Below, piece by piece: positions 55,601-63,454 of a stretch of DNA of 64,000 nucleotides; within the stretch, counting starts at the first letter, position 1, and each line of letters opens with the position of its first letter. The translations under genes and the position numbers were made by a program. Below the pieces are notes generated by a model, which was not told where the DNA came from, ran no database searches, and worked only from the letters and a program-made list of their open reading frames with translations. The stretch spans positions 930,001-994,000 of the forward strand of contig NZ_CP058348.1 in assembly GCF_013752535.1 (NCBI RefSeq), given 5' to 3'. Source of the DNA: Bdellovibrio sp. KM01 (GTDB lineage: Bacteria; Bdellovibrionota; Bdellovibrionia; Bdellovibrionales; Bdellovibrionaceae).

Positions 55601-57476
55601 CAGCGACACTTGTTTTTTGGTCCGTCGTCGGAGCCACCCAAGTAATAACCGGGGGAGTCGTGTCTAGTACGATAGATTTACTATCAGATGTTGCAGAGAT
55701 ATTTCCCGCGACATCTTTTGCCCAAATATAAAGAGTGTGCGCGCCTTCACCCACAACCGTATAGTTATGAACGACCGGAGTCGCTGCACAGGCAGCCCAA
55801 GCAGGATTGCTCGCAGATGGAGCCCCAGCAGTTTCAGTTATTAGCAATGTCGCGGTATCGGTACAGTCTGCAACCGTCAACGCAACAACAGGATTATTAG
55901 TTAAGGTGGCAGTCGTTAAAGTGGCTACCGGGGCATTGGGTGGGGTGTTGTCAAATACGAAAGCCGCTGGAGTTGTCGTTGTTGAATTTCCCGCAGCATC
56001 TTCACCATAAAGGCGCAGATATCCGGAAGCCGCTGGAGTATAGCCCGTGTAAGGCGAGGTCGCGGCCGTCAAAGTCGCAACATCTGAATACGTTGTGTTA
56101 TCTAGTGAGTACTGCAGTTTCAAAACGGCGACACTGGAAGTTACATCTGATGCAGTAAAAGCCAGACTCATAGCAGAGGAGGCTTGAGTTGCCGTCGGAA
56201 CGGTCAAAGATAAAACCGGAGGAGTCGTATCATATGTGACGCTAATCGAAGTCGCAGTTGTTGAAATATTTCCGGCGGCATCCTTTGCCCACAGGTAAAC
56301 GGTTTTAATTCCATCGCCCATGGATAAAGTGTAGCTTTCAGGTTGAGCCGCGGCCGTGGTGCAGCTGCGTGTAAAATCAGAAAGTGCAACTCCGCTTGAA
56401 GTTGCACTTTCAGAAAGTGCAAAAGTTGAAAAGGTGTCGCAGTTGGCGAGAAGGGCCCCGGTTGCAATACTCATGGTGGCGGCTGTCGAGTTGGTGACGG
56501 CCGCAGAAGTTAAACTTAAAGTTGGCGCAATCGCCGGGAACGTATTTAAAATATTCACTGAATATTCTTGATCGAACACAGCATAGTTCGAGTCAATCAA
56601 ACCACCACCGTCATCCGTACCGATTTTCAAACGAAGGATATTCATCCCTTGTGAATTTTTTGTCGGAGTAAAAGCGTATGTCGCAGAATTGCCATCAGAG
56701 TTTCCATTAAGGATCCATTCATAAGCTGCAGAGTAACTGCCGTACCAGTGAGCTGCTGTTACGGTATGACTTGCAGAACTCATCTCGTTGTAAGCCGTTG
56801 GTGCTGTCAGGGTGTCGATGTAAGGTGGCACCATGGATACTAAATCGGTGATCGCGTTTAAACCGAAAGTCGAGACAACCTGAGCACTTTGTGTAGCACC
56901 ACTGCCCGCAGTCAAACTGTCGTAAACTTCACTCATGGATTCAGAAGTCGCAACGTTCGGAGTGTTGGCGATTGAGGATATCACAGTTTCAAGTTCAGCA
57001 CTGCTAAGATCCTGAAGTTTTTTAACGCCGCTCACTTGGACATACGGGATTAAGCCGACCAAACTTGTCGTGTAATTGACGATTTGATTTTCCATACCTG
57101 TCACGGGACGGCTTAATTTTTTTCCACACGCATCGACTTTAACAAAATATTTAGCAGTGGGAGCAATCGTAAACAGGTTTGTAAATTGGAAACCGTAATC
57201 GGAATCTAGATCTACGGATGCCAGTGGCGTTTCATCGACAGAGCCATCGCTGTTAAGCTGATGAAGGTAGGCCTTCTTGTCACCCGCTGCGCATGCGGCA
57301 GACGAAGTGATTCCTGTCATTTGCACTTTGCCAGTCAAGGTGTTGCCGTGTTCAGACCAGATGTTTAAGTCCAGACTGCAGGCGGAAAGAAACAATAGGG
57401 CGCAAATTCCCAGAAATTTAGCTATCTGAGACAGTCCAGTTTTGAGACTAAATTCGCGGGTTCCCCATACGTGCAT
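52668..57476 (-). CDS. Giant lipoprotein with Ig-like repeats and NHL-like propeller
   Basis: A 1602-residue lipoprotein (lipobox LSAC, Cys33). After a short N-terminal part (to about 220) come several Ig-like repeats up to about residue 960; many open with (D)TTPPV or DNTPPNAPVA and end in LYIWAKDVAGNIS. The rest is a propeller-like region with repeated units (VYVVSRETNELFEV, YLYTRGIRHLRRI). The Thr/Ser/Ala content is very high. The design is that of a surface-exposed adhesin or sensor on the outer membrane. No clear ribosome site precedes the ATG. Confidence 0.85.
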   Translation of the reverse strand: MHVWGTREFSLKTGLSQIAKFLGICALLFLSACSLDLNIWSEHGNTLTGKVQMTGITSSAACAAGDKKAYLHQLNSDGSVDETPLASVDLDSDYGFQFTNLFTIAPTAKYFVKVDACGKKLSRPVTGMENQIVNYTTSLVGLIPYVQVSGVKKLQDLSSAELETVISSIANTPNVATSESMSEVYDSLTAGSGATQSAQVVSTFGLNAITDLVSMVPPYIDTLTAPTAYNEMSSASHTVTAAHWYGSYSAAYEWILNGNSDGNSATYAFTPTKNSQGMNILRLKIGTDDGGGLIDSNYAVFDQEYSVNILNTFPAIAPTLSLTSAAVTNSTAATMSIATGALLANCDTFSTFALSESATSSGVALSDFTRSCTTAAAQPESYTLSMGDGIKTVYLWAKDAAGNISTTATSISVTYDTTPPVLSLTVPTATQASSAMSLAFTASDVTSSVAVLKLQYSLDNTTYSDVATLTAATSPYTGYTPAASGYLRLYGEDAAGNSTTTTPAAFVFDNTPPNAPVATLTTATLTNNPVVALTVADCTDTATLLITETAGAPSASNPAWAACAATPVVHNYTVVGEGAHTLYIWAKDVAGNISATSDSKSIVLDTTPPVITWVAPTTDQKTSVAATVTWRVTDIHTSTSQNTVLEYSENAGANYSVISTQALPAGSATNQTYNATWNTAATLKTVKLKVTVTDAAANQTVYIKDLIVESERPVINTLTIADGAAVVGLASVNAQLAVTPSTSATSYMRISETDFDVNTDNDVGWMPFSSDIFSFSMANTPGTHTVYAQIKNNAGIMSLTKSVTLKLDTGNPPSIKVTSPSGSGTYLPGNVMPITWQCTSNSADIGLATKPISSIQYTIDDGLSYFTIVDDTTSNLPASGTYNWTIPATTPAGATISASTPIRVLVACKTAGGVITTSLSAIQNSAWQILVGDPGNLETGVHISAADISNSSGVFGDAQNNLYSGSRLRHAITKIDRQTGLITEWLGDMFVEGCPTNSVAKFTTPRIIDITGDTMTIVSTPCHTITRIKISDKSIIWNRTVPLLTGDDRLANSGPSFDQYLKSGYYYFPSLYSDNISANGFYELDLNNTSSTPKLIIGNTAMCTDYTPTVSASVFTDDLSLPCKFVTSPTSRGAYITVMPDRSKIFVWWRTAANQASKLTLTQDSATQRYNISAVTGSASDGDASYCSRGVFMGSDTSKIFCMQNARSGRDVTYMNTSTATTAGVKTTLATDTIDTIQVSVGSSDKAVYVVSRETNELFEVKFNTTLSSTKIGGNSFLTFGNGTDPSQVAFTSIAGLGYEYDSGTKVGYLYTRGIRHLRRIKLSVPSGGTDVAVTRVDTAYSSSLNGTLNTFGTIHVAPDRSLAYNGLDGSSRYTWATHDMSAWSVTGNANYGTSSTIYTGTMYDWGWTGTYLPDNSFYFTAYSDTNLSANLKIFKANGGGSGTVAAGNGTIGTSTVSSATNATTVPLKRIYGMQPDKDGNLLVFDADKIRKIVPGSPATIVDVMDLTAQTNYPTGRIWIDAVYNNDNDDFYMVANNIATGITEVFSFRPGVGFQTISVSGLNLPGTLPGSRGKAFVLKITPLGLVMQDSYKRRILVTPLLP

Positions 57477-57683
57477 ATGTAATTAATCGGTAAATAGGAA
57501 GGATCGCTGAACATATACCGAGGAGAAATCGTCAATAAATTTTGATCAGTGACTCCAGTTCATATTTTGGAATGTGTTTTGTGAGACGAATTCTGCTTAG
57601 GAGTTTGAACTACTCGCATTTTTCAATCACAAAAAACACCACTGATTTTAAACACCAGTCCTATTACTCACGGAAAATTCCCT

Positions 57684-57689
57684 TATAGT
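57684..57689 (+). promoter_or_regulatory. -10 element of the Ser-rich small gene
   Basis: TTATAGTC places a TATAGT hexamer 29 bases before the ATG at 57718, a standard leader length with AAAGGAGGTG in between. The -35 region is weak. Confidence 0.4.
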
Positions 57690-57717
57690 CACACTCAAGA
57701 GTAAAAGGAGGTGCCAT

Positions 57718-57882
57718 ATGGCTACCAATAAAAACAGTCGTAAAAGTTCAAGTACGAAAGCAAGTTCGCAGGGCCGTTCAAGCTCTGGTAAATCATCATC
57801 AAGCTCTTCGCGCGGCAGCAGCTCGGGCGGCAGTTCGCGTTCATCCAGAAATCAATCGTCAATGATGGAAGATGATGAATAG
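57718..57882 (+). CDS. Small Ser-rich basic protein
   Basis: A 54-residue protein. The start has an excellent ribosome site (AAAGGAGGTG, 57704-57713) and a terminator follows, so it is a real gene although very short. Serine makes up about half of the residues, in runs such as SSSGKSSSSSSR and SRGSSSGGSSR, with Lys and Arg spread through. The tail is acidic (MMEDDE). No helix or membrane segment is present. It could be a disordered nucleic-acid- or wall-binding peptide; the function is unknown. Confidence 0.75.
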   Translation: MATNKNSRKSSSTKASSQGRSSSGKSSSSSSRGSSSGGSSRSSRNQSSMMEDDE

Positions 57883-57897
57883 TTTTTTTAAAAATAG

Positions 57898-57932
57898 AAA
57901 GGAGCCGTCGTAACCTGGGCTCCTTCTTTTTT
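57898..57932 (+). terminator. Terminator of the Ser-rich small gene
   Basis: AAGGAGCC / GGCTCCTT hairpin followed by CTTTTTT. It is 16 bases after the stop. Confidence 0.88.
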
Positions 57933-57955
57933 GACCTCCAAAACAGGAGTTCACG

Positions 57956-58153
57956 ATGCAAACAAGAAATGTGATTTTAACAGCGGTCGGTGCCGTGGCC
58001 TTGGGATACCTGATTAATAAATTGATTCAAACCCAGCGGGACGTTTCGGTTGTCAGGAGAAAGACTTCTCGCGAGGAAGATGTCGACATGACTATCGACG
58101 ATTCATTCCCCGCAAGTGATCCGCCTTCCTGGAGCTCTGGAAACATTCATTAG
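57956..58153 (+). CDS. Small membrane protein with SFPASDPPS motif
   Basis: A 65-residue protein with AGGAG eight bases before the ATG. One N-terminal helix (residues about 6-24, VILTAVGAVALGYLINKLI) anchors it. The C-terminal motif IDDSFPASDPPSWS is conserved in many small proteobacterial proteins of unknown role. Its gene ends four bases inside the end of the convergent siderophore-interacting gene. Confidence 0.82.
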   Translation: MQTRNVILTAVGAVALGYLINKLIQTQRDVSVVRRKTSREEDVDMTIDDSFPASDPPSWSSGNIH

Positions 58154-58944
58154 TGCTCGTGAGTGGCACTCCAGTATCCTCCGGCCTTAATCCATTCTTC
58201 GCGGGCTCCGCGAATCGTGATCAACAGATCTTTGATCTGCATGGCACAGGCTTTCTCTAAAGCTATCCAAGCAAAATAGTCGCCCTCGAAGATAGGCAGA
58301 CTTGCGATTTTTAATTTCAATTCCTCAACCTGTCCTGCAGGTCGACCGTTGCGGTAAAGCCAGTGAATTTCGGCTTTTCCATTGTGAGGTAGGTCGATTT
58401 TTTGCGATGGATCTTCTGTTTCAATCACCACCACGGCAAACGAATCTTGCGGAAGTTCCTGCAAGCGCCGTGCAAAGGACGGAAGGGCCGACTCGTCACC
58501 AATCATCAGATACCAATCGAAATTATAGGGCACCACTCGTGAACCGCGCGGGCCGCCAATCGTCAGTGTCTGACCGACAGAAACATTCTGTGCCCACTGA
58601 GAACCAGGGCCATCGCCATGCAGAACGAACTCGATGTCCAGTTCACGTGCGGCAGTGTCGATGCGCTTAGGTGTATAGTCGCGCATAATGGGTTTACGGC
58701 CATCAGCTGAGGGCTCTAAGCCATTAGGCCCCATCACTGGTAAGACCGGCTCTGATTCCCCAGGATAGGGGAAGAAGGCTTTAATATGGTCGTCAGGTGA
58801 AAGCGAAATGAAATCGTGCAAGTCTTCGCCGGTAAAAGTAATTCGTTTGATTCGCGAAGTAACCAGCTCCACTCTTTTGACTGTGAGTGTTCTTCTTTTT
58901 ACTGCGTGCATAACAGTTTTTATATCTCTGTTTTTTTGTTCCAT
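58150..58944 (-). CDS. Siderophore-interacting protein (FAD ferric reductase)
   Basis: A 264-residue flavoprotein of the ViuB/YqjH family, which binds FAD and reduces iron in imported ferric siderophores in the cytoplasm. The FAD motif RDYTPKRI, the HGDGPGSQWAQ block and the IGGPRGSRV loop are present, followed by a NAD(P)H-type SIP domain. I use the ATG at 58944 with GGAG upstream; a TTG six codons earlier is the alternative. No siderophore uptake gene is adjacent. Confidence 0.93.
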   Translation of the reverse strand: MEQKNRDIKTVMHAVKRRTLTVKRVELVTSRIKRITFTGEDLHDFISLSPDDHIKAFFPYPGESEPVLPVMGPNGLEPSADGRKPIMRDYTPKRIDTAARELDIEFVLHGDGPGSQWAQNVSVGQTLTIGGPRGSRVVPYNFDWYLMIGDESALPSFARRLQELPQDSFAVVVIETEDPSQKIDLPHNGKAEIHWLYRNGRPAGQVEELKLKIASLPIFEGDYFAWIALEKACAMQIKDLLITIRGAREEWIKAGGYWSATHEH

Positions 58945-59043
58945 AGGTATCTCCGTCCTCAATTTAAGGAAGAGAATCCTGTTTCACAAGTCTGACGTGA
59001 AAAAGTCAGTCAACAGAAACCGAATTGAAAAATATTGGCGGGG

Positions 59044-59242
59044 CTAATTTTTTTTCCGCGAGCAAAGATATTCCGCATTTGGTTCATCTTTGCGGCAAGT
59101 ATTCTCAACTTCATCCCAACAACCACGTCTTTCCTGACAACGGTCTCTGGAAATGAAATCCTTCATAAAGAAGATAAAGCCAACAGCGCACAACAATATT
59201 ATGACGACTATGATGTCGTTAGATCGTCTCTTTTTGATACAT
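59044..59242 (-). CDS. Small membrane-anchored Cys-rich protein, start or frame uncertain
   Basis: Read leftward from 59238, an open frame gives KKRRSND, a strong helix (IIVVIILLCAVGFIFF) and a Cys-rich tail (RDRCQERRGCWDEVENTC, then YLC), ending at TAG 59044-59046. The four tail Cys residues spaced 5, 7 and 10 apart and the GCWD element suggest a real periplasmic mini-domain. The frame begins with ATC after a well-spaced AGGAG; the nearby ATG (59240-59242) is out of frame by one base at a run of five A. Either ATC is used, the ribosome slips, or a one-base change broke it. Confidence 0.5.
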
Positions 59243-59283
59243 CACTCCTGGAAAAAACGTACAGTTAGAGCTATGCTCCTGTC

Positions 59284-59310
59284 TTATCGGCTAGGTGTTA
59301 GAAAAGTTTA
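59284..59310 (-). promoter_or_regulatory. Perfect sigma-28 (FliA)-type promoter
   Basis: On the minus strand TAAA (59307-59310), then 15 bases, then GCCGATAA (59284-59291), exactly the consensus of flagellar sigma-28 promoters. The predicted transcript would start near 59275 and lead into the small Cys-rich reading frame at 59242. Confidence 0.7.
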
Positions 59311-59437
59311 TGTTCCCTATCGAGATAATAACAATATTTTGTTCCCGTCTTTGTGAGAACTCTTTATAGCAGGAGTATTTGTTAAGAAGTTGACAAACTT
59401 TTCCCCCTCGATAGGCTTTATGTTCGAGGAGAAAAAT

Positions 59438-59779
59438 ATGAATCTACTCAAGACTTGGGTTGTAGTCATTCTGTTCGCAAAATCTGCCATGGCTGAATCA
59501 ACCAAATGCTTTGAAAAAATCAACCAACAAGAGCGCAGAGACATGATCGCCGCCTTTATGGATAAGAAATACAAGGACTTTGATGTAAAGTTCAATCAAC
59601 TGTGCTTGAAGTATAAATCAGAGCTTCTGTGCGATGTTAAAACCGTGAAGTCCTCTGAAGCCGCGGAAAAGATGTCAGCTGTCTCTCGACAAAGTAACTG
59701 TGCTGAAGTGATGAGAGTGGAGGAAGGCAAGACAGTTAAGATCTATGCCTTTGACGATAAATCCGCTTCAAAAAAATAG
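59438..59779 (+). CDS. Small secreted protein
   Basis: A 113-residue exported protein. The ATG at 59438 has AGGAG upstream; an in-frame TTG 16 codons earlier coincides with a promoter-like TTGACA and is rejected. The signal peptide ends KSAMAES (residue about 19). The mature part has four Cys residues (TKCFEK, QLCLK, LLCDV, SNCAE), probably two disulfides, and a helical charged composition. No family recognised. The stop codon touches that of the convergent chemoreceptor gene. Confidence 0.75.
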   Translation: MNLLKTWVVVILFAKSAMAESTKCFEKINQQERRDMIAAFMDKKYKDFDVKFNQLCLKYKSELLCDVKTVKSSEAAEKMSAVSRQSNCAEVMRVEEGKTVKIYAFDDKSASKK

Positions 59780-61213
59780 TTACACCAGACTGTTTTGATC
59801 TTCGGCTTTGCCTGTAAGTTTTGAAAGAGTCTGCAAGATACCACCCACATTGTGCGATGCCTGTGATATTCTTTCCGACATTTCAGAGACCACCTGGGCG
59901 ACCTTGGCATTTTCTTGAGAGGTCTGATCAATCTTTCCAAAGGCCAGGCTAATCTGCTGAATCGATGAAGACTGCTGATGTGACGACTGGGAAATCTCGG
60001 CATTGATGCTGGAAACCTTTTTAACGGACTCAAGCACTTCTGACATGAACTGCTCACTTTCCTTCGCAATTCGGGCACCTTCAATAATCTGCAGACGATT
60101 GCTTTCAATCATCTGCGAGATATCTTTAGCAGATCCCGCACTTCGTTGGGAAAGACTGCGCACGGCTTCAGCGACAACAGCAAAGCCTTTACCCAACTCT
60201 CCGGCCCGGGCAGCTTCAACCGAGGCATTTAATGCCAGCAAGTTTGTTTGAAAGGCGATATCGTCAATTGCCTGAATGATATCAACCATCTTTGTGGCCG
60301 AGGACTCAAGGCTTTGCATGGACTGAATCAATTGCTGAGTAGCTTCAGTACTTTTTAAGGATGCCTGTAGCGTTTTACCTGAAACCTCAGCAGCGGAAAT
60401 TGCCGAGTTCGAAGTGATCTTAAAGGCATTCGTGATATCTTCCAGCGAGGCTGCGGTTTCCTCCAGGGAGGCCGCAGATTGTGTTGCGCCAGAAGCAAGC
60501 ATTGTCGAGGTTTCAGTTAAAGCGCGACTGGATTCATCCAGTTCGCCGCCAGTTTGCTGGACACCTCGAGCGATCTCTCCAATTCTTTGATTGAGCTTGT
60601 GAATGATCACTGCACCGAACAGCACACATAGAAGTGCGCCGACAATCGCCGTCGTCAAATTAATAGTGCGCAGACTTGCGCCCGAATTATGCACGGCACT
60701 GGCATCTTTTTCAATCAGTTCGCCAAGTTTTTCCATTTCTTCTTCCAGGACTTTAAACGACTTTTCAAAATCCGGAAGTTTCAGGATCGCCACATCAAAA
60801 CCTTGGTTGGCAGCAAGGCCGACGAGAGTTTCAGATTGTACAATATAGGAATTCATCGCTGGCAGGACGCTGGAGAGGGCAGCTTTGGTTTCTGCCTGTA
60901 ACTCGAGAGAGTTGAGTTTCTCAATATAGGTTTTGAAATTCCCGGCCATCTCTTTAACTTCGGTCTGCGCTTCGTCCATTCCCTGTTTGTCATTGATCTT
61001 GGCAGAGAGCAATGCACCTCTTGCGACCGCACGAAGTCCATCATGCATCATATCTGCTAAGGTCATATAGCGAACGGCGGGGAGTTGAGTTTGCGCGACA
61101 TTGTCGAAGTTGCGCATCAAAGTGGAGGAGTTTACAAATGACAGAATTCCGACGGACATCAATATTACCGTAAATCCCAAAACCAAAAGCCACATCTGCT
61201 TTTTCAGTGTCAT
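59780..61213 (-). CDS. Methyl-accepting chemotaxis protein, membrane type
   Basis: A 477-residue chemoreceptor. Helix 1 (about 8-28) and helix 2 (about 185-207) enclose a periplasmic four-helix-bundle sensor domain (about 30-184). The cytoplasmic signalling hairpin tip reads [28 protein letters not shown] precedes the ATG. There is no HAMP domain of clear form and no C-terminal NWETF-type pentapeptide. The ligand is unknown. The hairpin length is of the short-signalling class. Confidence 0.95.
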   Translation of the reverse strand: MTLKKQMWLLVLGFTVILMSVGILSFVNSSTLMRNFDNVAQTQLPAVRYMTLADMMHDGLRAVARGALLSAKINDKQGMDEAQTEVKEMAGNFKTYIEKLNSLELQAETKAALSSVLPAMNSYIVQSETLVGLAANQGFDVAILKLPDFEKSFKVLEEEMEKLGELIEKDASAVHNSGASLRTINLTTAIVGALLCVLFGAVIIHKLNQRIGEIARGVQQTGGELDESSRALTETSTMLASGATQSAASLEETAASLEDITNAFKITSNSAISAAEVSGKTLQASLKSTEATQQLIQSMQSLESSATKMVDIIQAIDDIAFQTNLLALNASVEAARAGELGKGFAVVAEAVRSLSQRSAGSAKDISQMIESNRLQIIEGARIAKESEQFMSEVLESVKKVSSINAEISQSSHQQSSSIQQISLAFGKIDQTSQENAKVAQVVSEMSERISQASHNVGGILQTLSKLTGKAEDQNSLV

Positions 61214-61283
61214 TAAACCTCCAGGAAGTTCAATTATGCTGAAGTTCGGGGAGGAACTAAAGTTTGTAATACATTACAAGTGA

Positions 61284-61311
61284 CTGGCCCTGACAAAAAT
61301 CAGAGCCAGCT
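61284..61311. promoter_or_regulatory. Imperfect hairpin between divergent genes
   Basis: CTGGCCCTGA / TCAGAGCCAG form a ten-base stem with one mismatch and a CAAAAA loop, between the divergent chemoreceptor and ada-alkA genes. No T tract follows on either strand, so it is more likely an operator or leader structure than a terminator. Confidence 0.4.
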
Positions 61312-61405
61312 GTAATAATCTATACTTTAGCGTTGTGGAATCATATTGCCGATAATGTCCGAAAACGGCCACTCATTCTTAGTTAACTGTGCTATGGTTG
61401 TCTGT

Positions 61406-62851
61406 ATGAAACAGGATGATATCTATTACCAAGCAATGCTGGCGCACGACCCACGGTTTGATGGGAAGTTTTTTGTGGGAGTAAAAACCACAGGGATTTA
61501 CTGTCGTCCCATTTGCCCGGCAAAGCCTAAGCGGGAGAATACGGAGTTCTTTGCAAATTCACATCTCGCCGAAGCTGCGGGGTATCGTCCCTGTTTGCGC
61601 TGTCGCCCGGAAAGTGCTCCGCATTCACCAGCCTGGATCGGGAAATCTGCCACTGTGCAAAGAGCACTGAAGGTTTTGAACTCTTCAGAAGTTCTTGATT
61701 TCAACGAAGACGCCTTTGCCGATAAGTTCGGGGTCTCCGCTCGTCACTTACGCCGTCTCTTTGTTGATGAGATTGGCAAGACGCCGAAGCAGCTTGCTTT
61801 TGAAAATCGCCTCAATCTTTCCCGCAAGTTGATCGTTGAAACCAGCTTGCCCATTACTGAAGTCGCGTTTGCTGCGGGCTTTAGTTCAGTTCGCCGCTTT
61901 AATGACGCCTTTAAAGAACGCTTTAAAAAAGCTCCGCGAGAAATTCGCCGCAATCGTACTTCCGAAAAAAACGGTCTGCAGATTTCTTTGCCATATCGTC
62001 CACCCTTTGATTATGAAGGATTGTTAAATACCTATCGCAATCATCGTATCGGGAATTTGGAATGGTTTGATGGCGACAAGATGACTCGCGTGGTTTCATT
62101 CGGAAAGCAAGTCGGTCAGATCAGTATTTCTAATAGTCCTGAAAAATCATCTCTATTGGTCGAGATTGATTTTCCCGACACCAGCGCGATTCACACTATT
62201 CTGCATCGTGTTCGCAGCATGTTTGATCTAGATTCCGATCCCGTGATGATTGCCAATGTTCTTGAGCGGGATGGCAAAATAAAAAAGATGCTAAATAGCT
62301 ATCCGGGAATTCGAATGTTCTCGGGTTGGGATCCCTTTGAGATTTCAATCGGTGCAATATTAGGCCAGTTGGTCAGTGTCGATTTCGGTCGTGCCTTGGT
62401 GCATGACCTGATAGAGATTGCCGGCAGTGATTCGGGTCTTCAGCGCGAAGGCAAAACAATTAAGCTTTTCCCCACACCCGCTCAAATATTAAAGGCCGAT
62501 CTGTCAGGTCTTAAAACCACAGGGATTCGCAAACAGACACTCAAAGAATTTTCCAAAGCTGTTATAGAGGGGCGACTATCCCTGGACTCTACCCAGGAAG
62601 TTGGGCAATTCCAAAAATCAGTCCTGGCAATTCGCGGCATTGGGCCCTGGACGGCACACTATATTGCTCTTAAAGCGTTGCGCAGTACGGACACCTTTCC
62701 GGCAAGTGATCTGATTTTAAGCCGGGCTTTGCAACATCACCCTCAAGAAGTTCTTTCGCAAATGAGTCCTTGGCGCGGTTATGTCGCGGCACTTTTTTGG
62801 AGGACATACTCAGAAAATCTCAGTAAGAAAAAGAAAAGGAAGTCCCCATGA
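61406..62851 (+). CDS. Ada-AlkA fusion: methyl sensor, activator and DNA glycosylase
   Basis: A 481-residue repair regulator. I start at the ATG at 61406; upstream in-frame starts add residues outside the Ada fold. The Ada zinc domain has Cys33, Cys37, Cys63 and Cys66 (TGIYCRPIC and RPCLRC), with Cys33 as acceptor of methyl groups from DNA phosphotriesters. The AraC-type HTH pair is residues about 85-190 (ITEVAFAAGFSSVRRF). The C-terminal half is AlkA glycosylase with the HhH-GPD block IRGIGPWTAHYIALKAL and catalytic Asp in FPASDLI. It overlaps ogt by four bases. It would sense and remove alkylation damage and switch on this operon. Confidence 0.95.
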   Translation: MKQDDIYYQAMLAHDPRFDGKFFVGVKTTGIYCRPICPAKPKRENTEFFANSHLAEAAGYRPCLRCRPESAPHSPAWIGKSATVQRALKVLNSSEVLDFNEDAFADKFGVSARHLRRLFVDEIGKTPKQLAFENRLNLSRKLIVETSLPITEVAFAAGFSSVRRFNDAFKERFKKAPREIRRNRTSEKNGLQISLPYRPPFDYEGLLNTYRNHRIGNLEWFDGDKMTRVVSFGKQVGQISISNSPEKSSLLVEIDFPDTSAIHTILHRVRSMFDLDSDPVMIANVLERDGKIKKMLNSYPGIRMFSGWDPFEISIGAILGQLVSVDFGRALVHDLIEIAGSDSGLQREGKTIKLFPTPAQILKADLSGLKTTGIRKQTLKEFSKAVIEGRLSLDSTQEVGQFQKSVLAIRGIGPWTAHYIALKALRSTDTFPASDLILSRALQHHPQEVLSQMSPWRGYVAALFWRTYSENLSKKKKRKSP

Positions 62852-63327
62852 CACTGATTCAAAAAAAACTTGAAACCAAGATCGGTCCCATGTTTTTGGT
62901 CGTATCAGAGAATGGCCTGAGGGGGTTGCTATGGAAAAAGCAAAACGTGCCCATGGTTCCGGGAACAGCAAAAATGGAAGCCTTGCTTTTAAGGGTCGAG
63001 CAAGAAATTATCGAGTATCTTTCAGGCAGTCGAAAGACATTTTCGATTCCTTTGGATGTGGAGGGTACTGAATTTCAAAAACGAGTTTGGAATGAGCTCG
63101 CAAAGATCCCTTACGGCCAGACCAAATCCTATAAACAGATTGCCACAGCCCTTAAAGATGCCAATGCCTGTCGCGCGGTTGGAACAGCGAATGGCAGAAA
63201 TCCAGTCAGTATCATTGTTCCTTGTCACCGGGTGATCGCGGCTAGCGGAAAACTTGCCGGGTATGCAGGTGGGATAGAGGTTAAGAAAGCTCTGCTGGAA
63301 ATCGAAGGGCTTAGTCTAAGGGACTAA
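62848..63327 (+). CDS. ogt: O6-methylguanine-DNA methyltransferase
   Basis: A 159-residue suicide repair enzyme that takes methyl groups from O6-methylguanine onto its own Cys in the motif IVPCHRVIAASG. The DNA-binding helix has PYGQTKSYKQIA, and GTANGRNP lies just before the acceptor. The ATG overlaps the ada-alkA stop (ATGA), so the two are co-translated and make a complete adaptive response unit. Confidence 0.96.
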   Translation: MTLIQKKLETKIGPMFLVVSENGLRGLLWKKQNVPMVPGTAKMEALLLRVEQEIIEYLSGSRKTFSIPLDVEGTEFQKRVWNELAKIPYGQTKSYKQIATALKDANACRAVGTANGRNPVSIIVPCHRVIAASGKLAGYAGGIEVKKALLEIEGLSLRD

Positions 63328-63454
63328 CATTTGCCTTAGTTTACACCTTTAAAAAACAGATTTGAATTTACTATACTCCAGTTTTGACTCCAAAAAGGTA
63401 TTGTCGACAGTCAAAGCCCTTGCCTAGCACTGCGTATTCTTTCAAAATGATCTC

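Larger units (their letters stand above)
58945..59437. other. Intergenic region with small minus-strand gene and FliA-type promoter
   Basis: About 490 bases between the siderophore-interacting gene and the secreted protein at 59438. On the minus strand it holds a 65-codon reading region (59044-59242) and, upstream of it, a sigma-28-type promoter (59284-59310). On the plus strand TTGACA at 59390-59395 with TAGGCT 16 bases later may be the promoter of the gene at 59438. I see no other gene in it. Confidence 0.5.

Noticed and set aside
59035..59268. Plus-strand open frame of 77 codons
   Set aside because: No ribosome site, hydrophobic and erratic composition, and it is antisense to the better small Cys-protein frame.
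61348..61355. GCCGATAA on the plus strand as a second sigma-28 promoter before ada-alkA
   Set aside because: The -10 box is perfect but no TAAA lies 15 bases upstream (AGCG instead), and a repair gene is an unlikely target.
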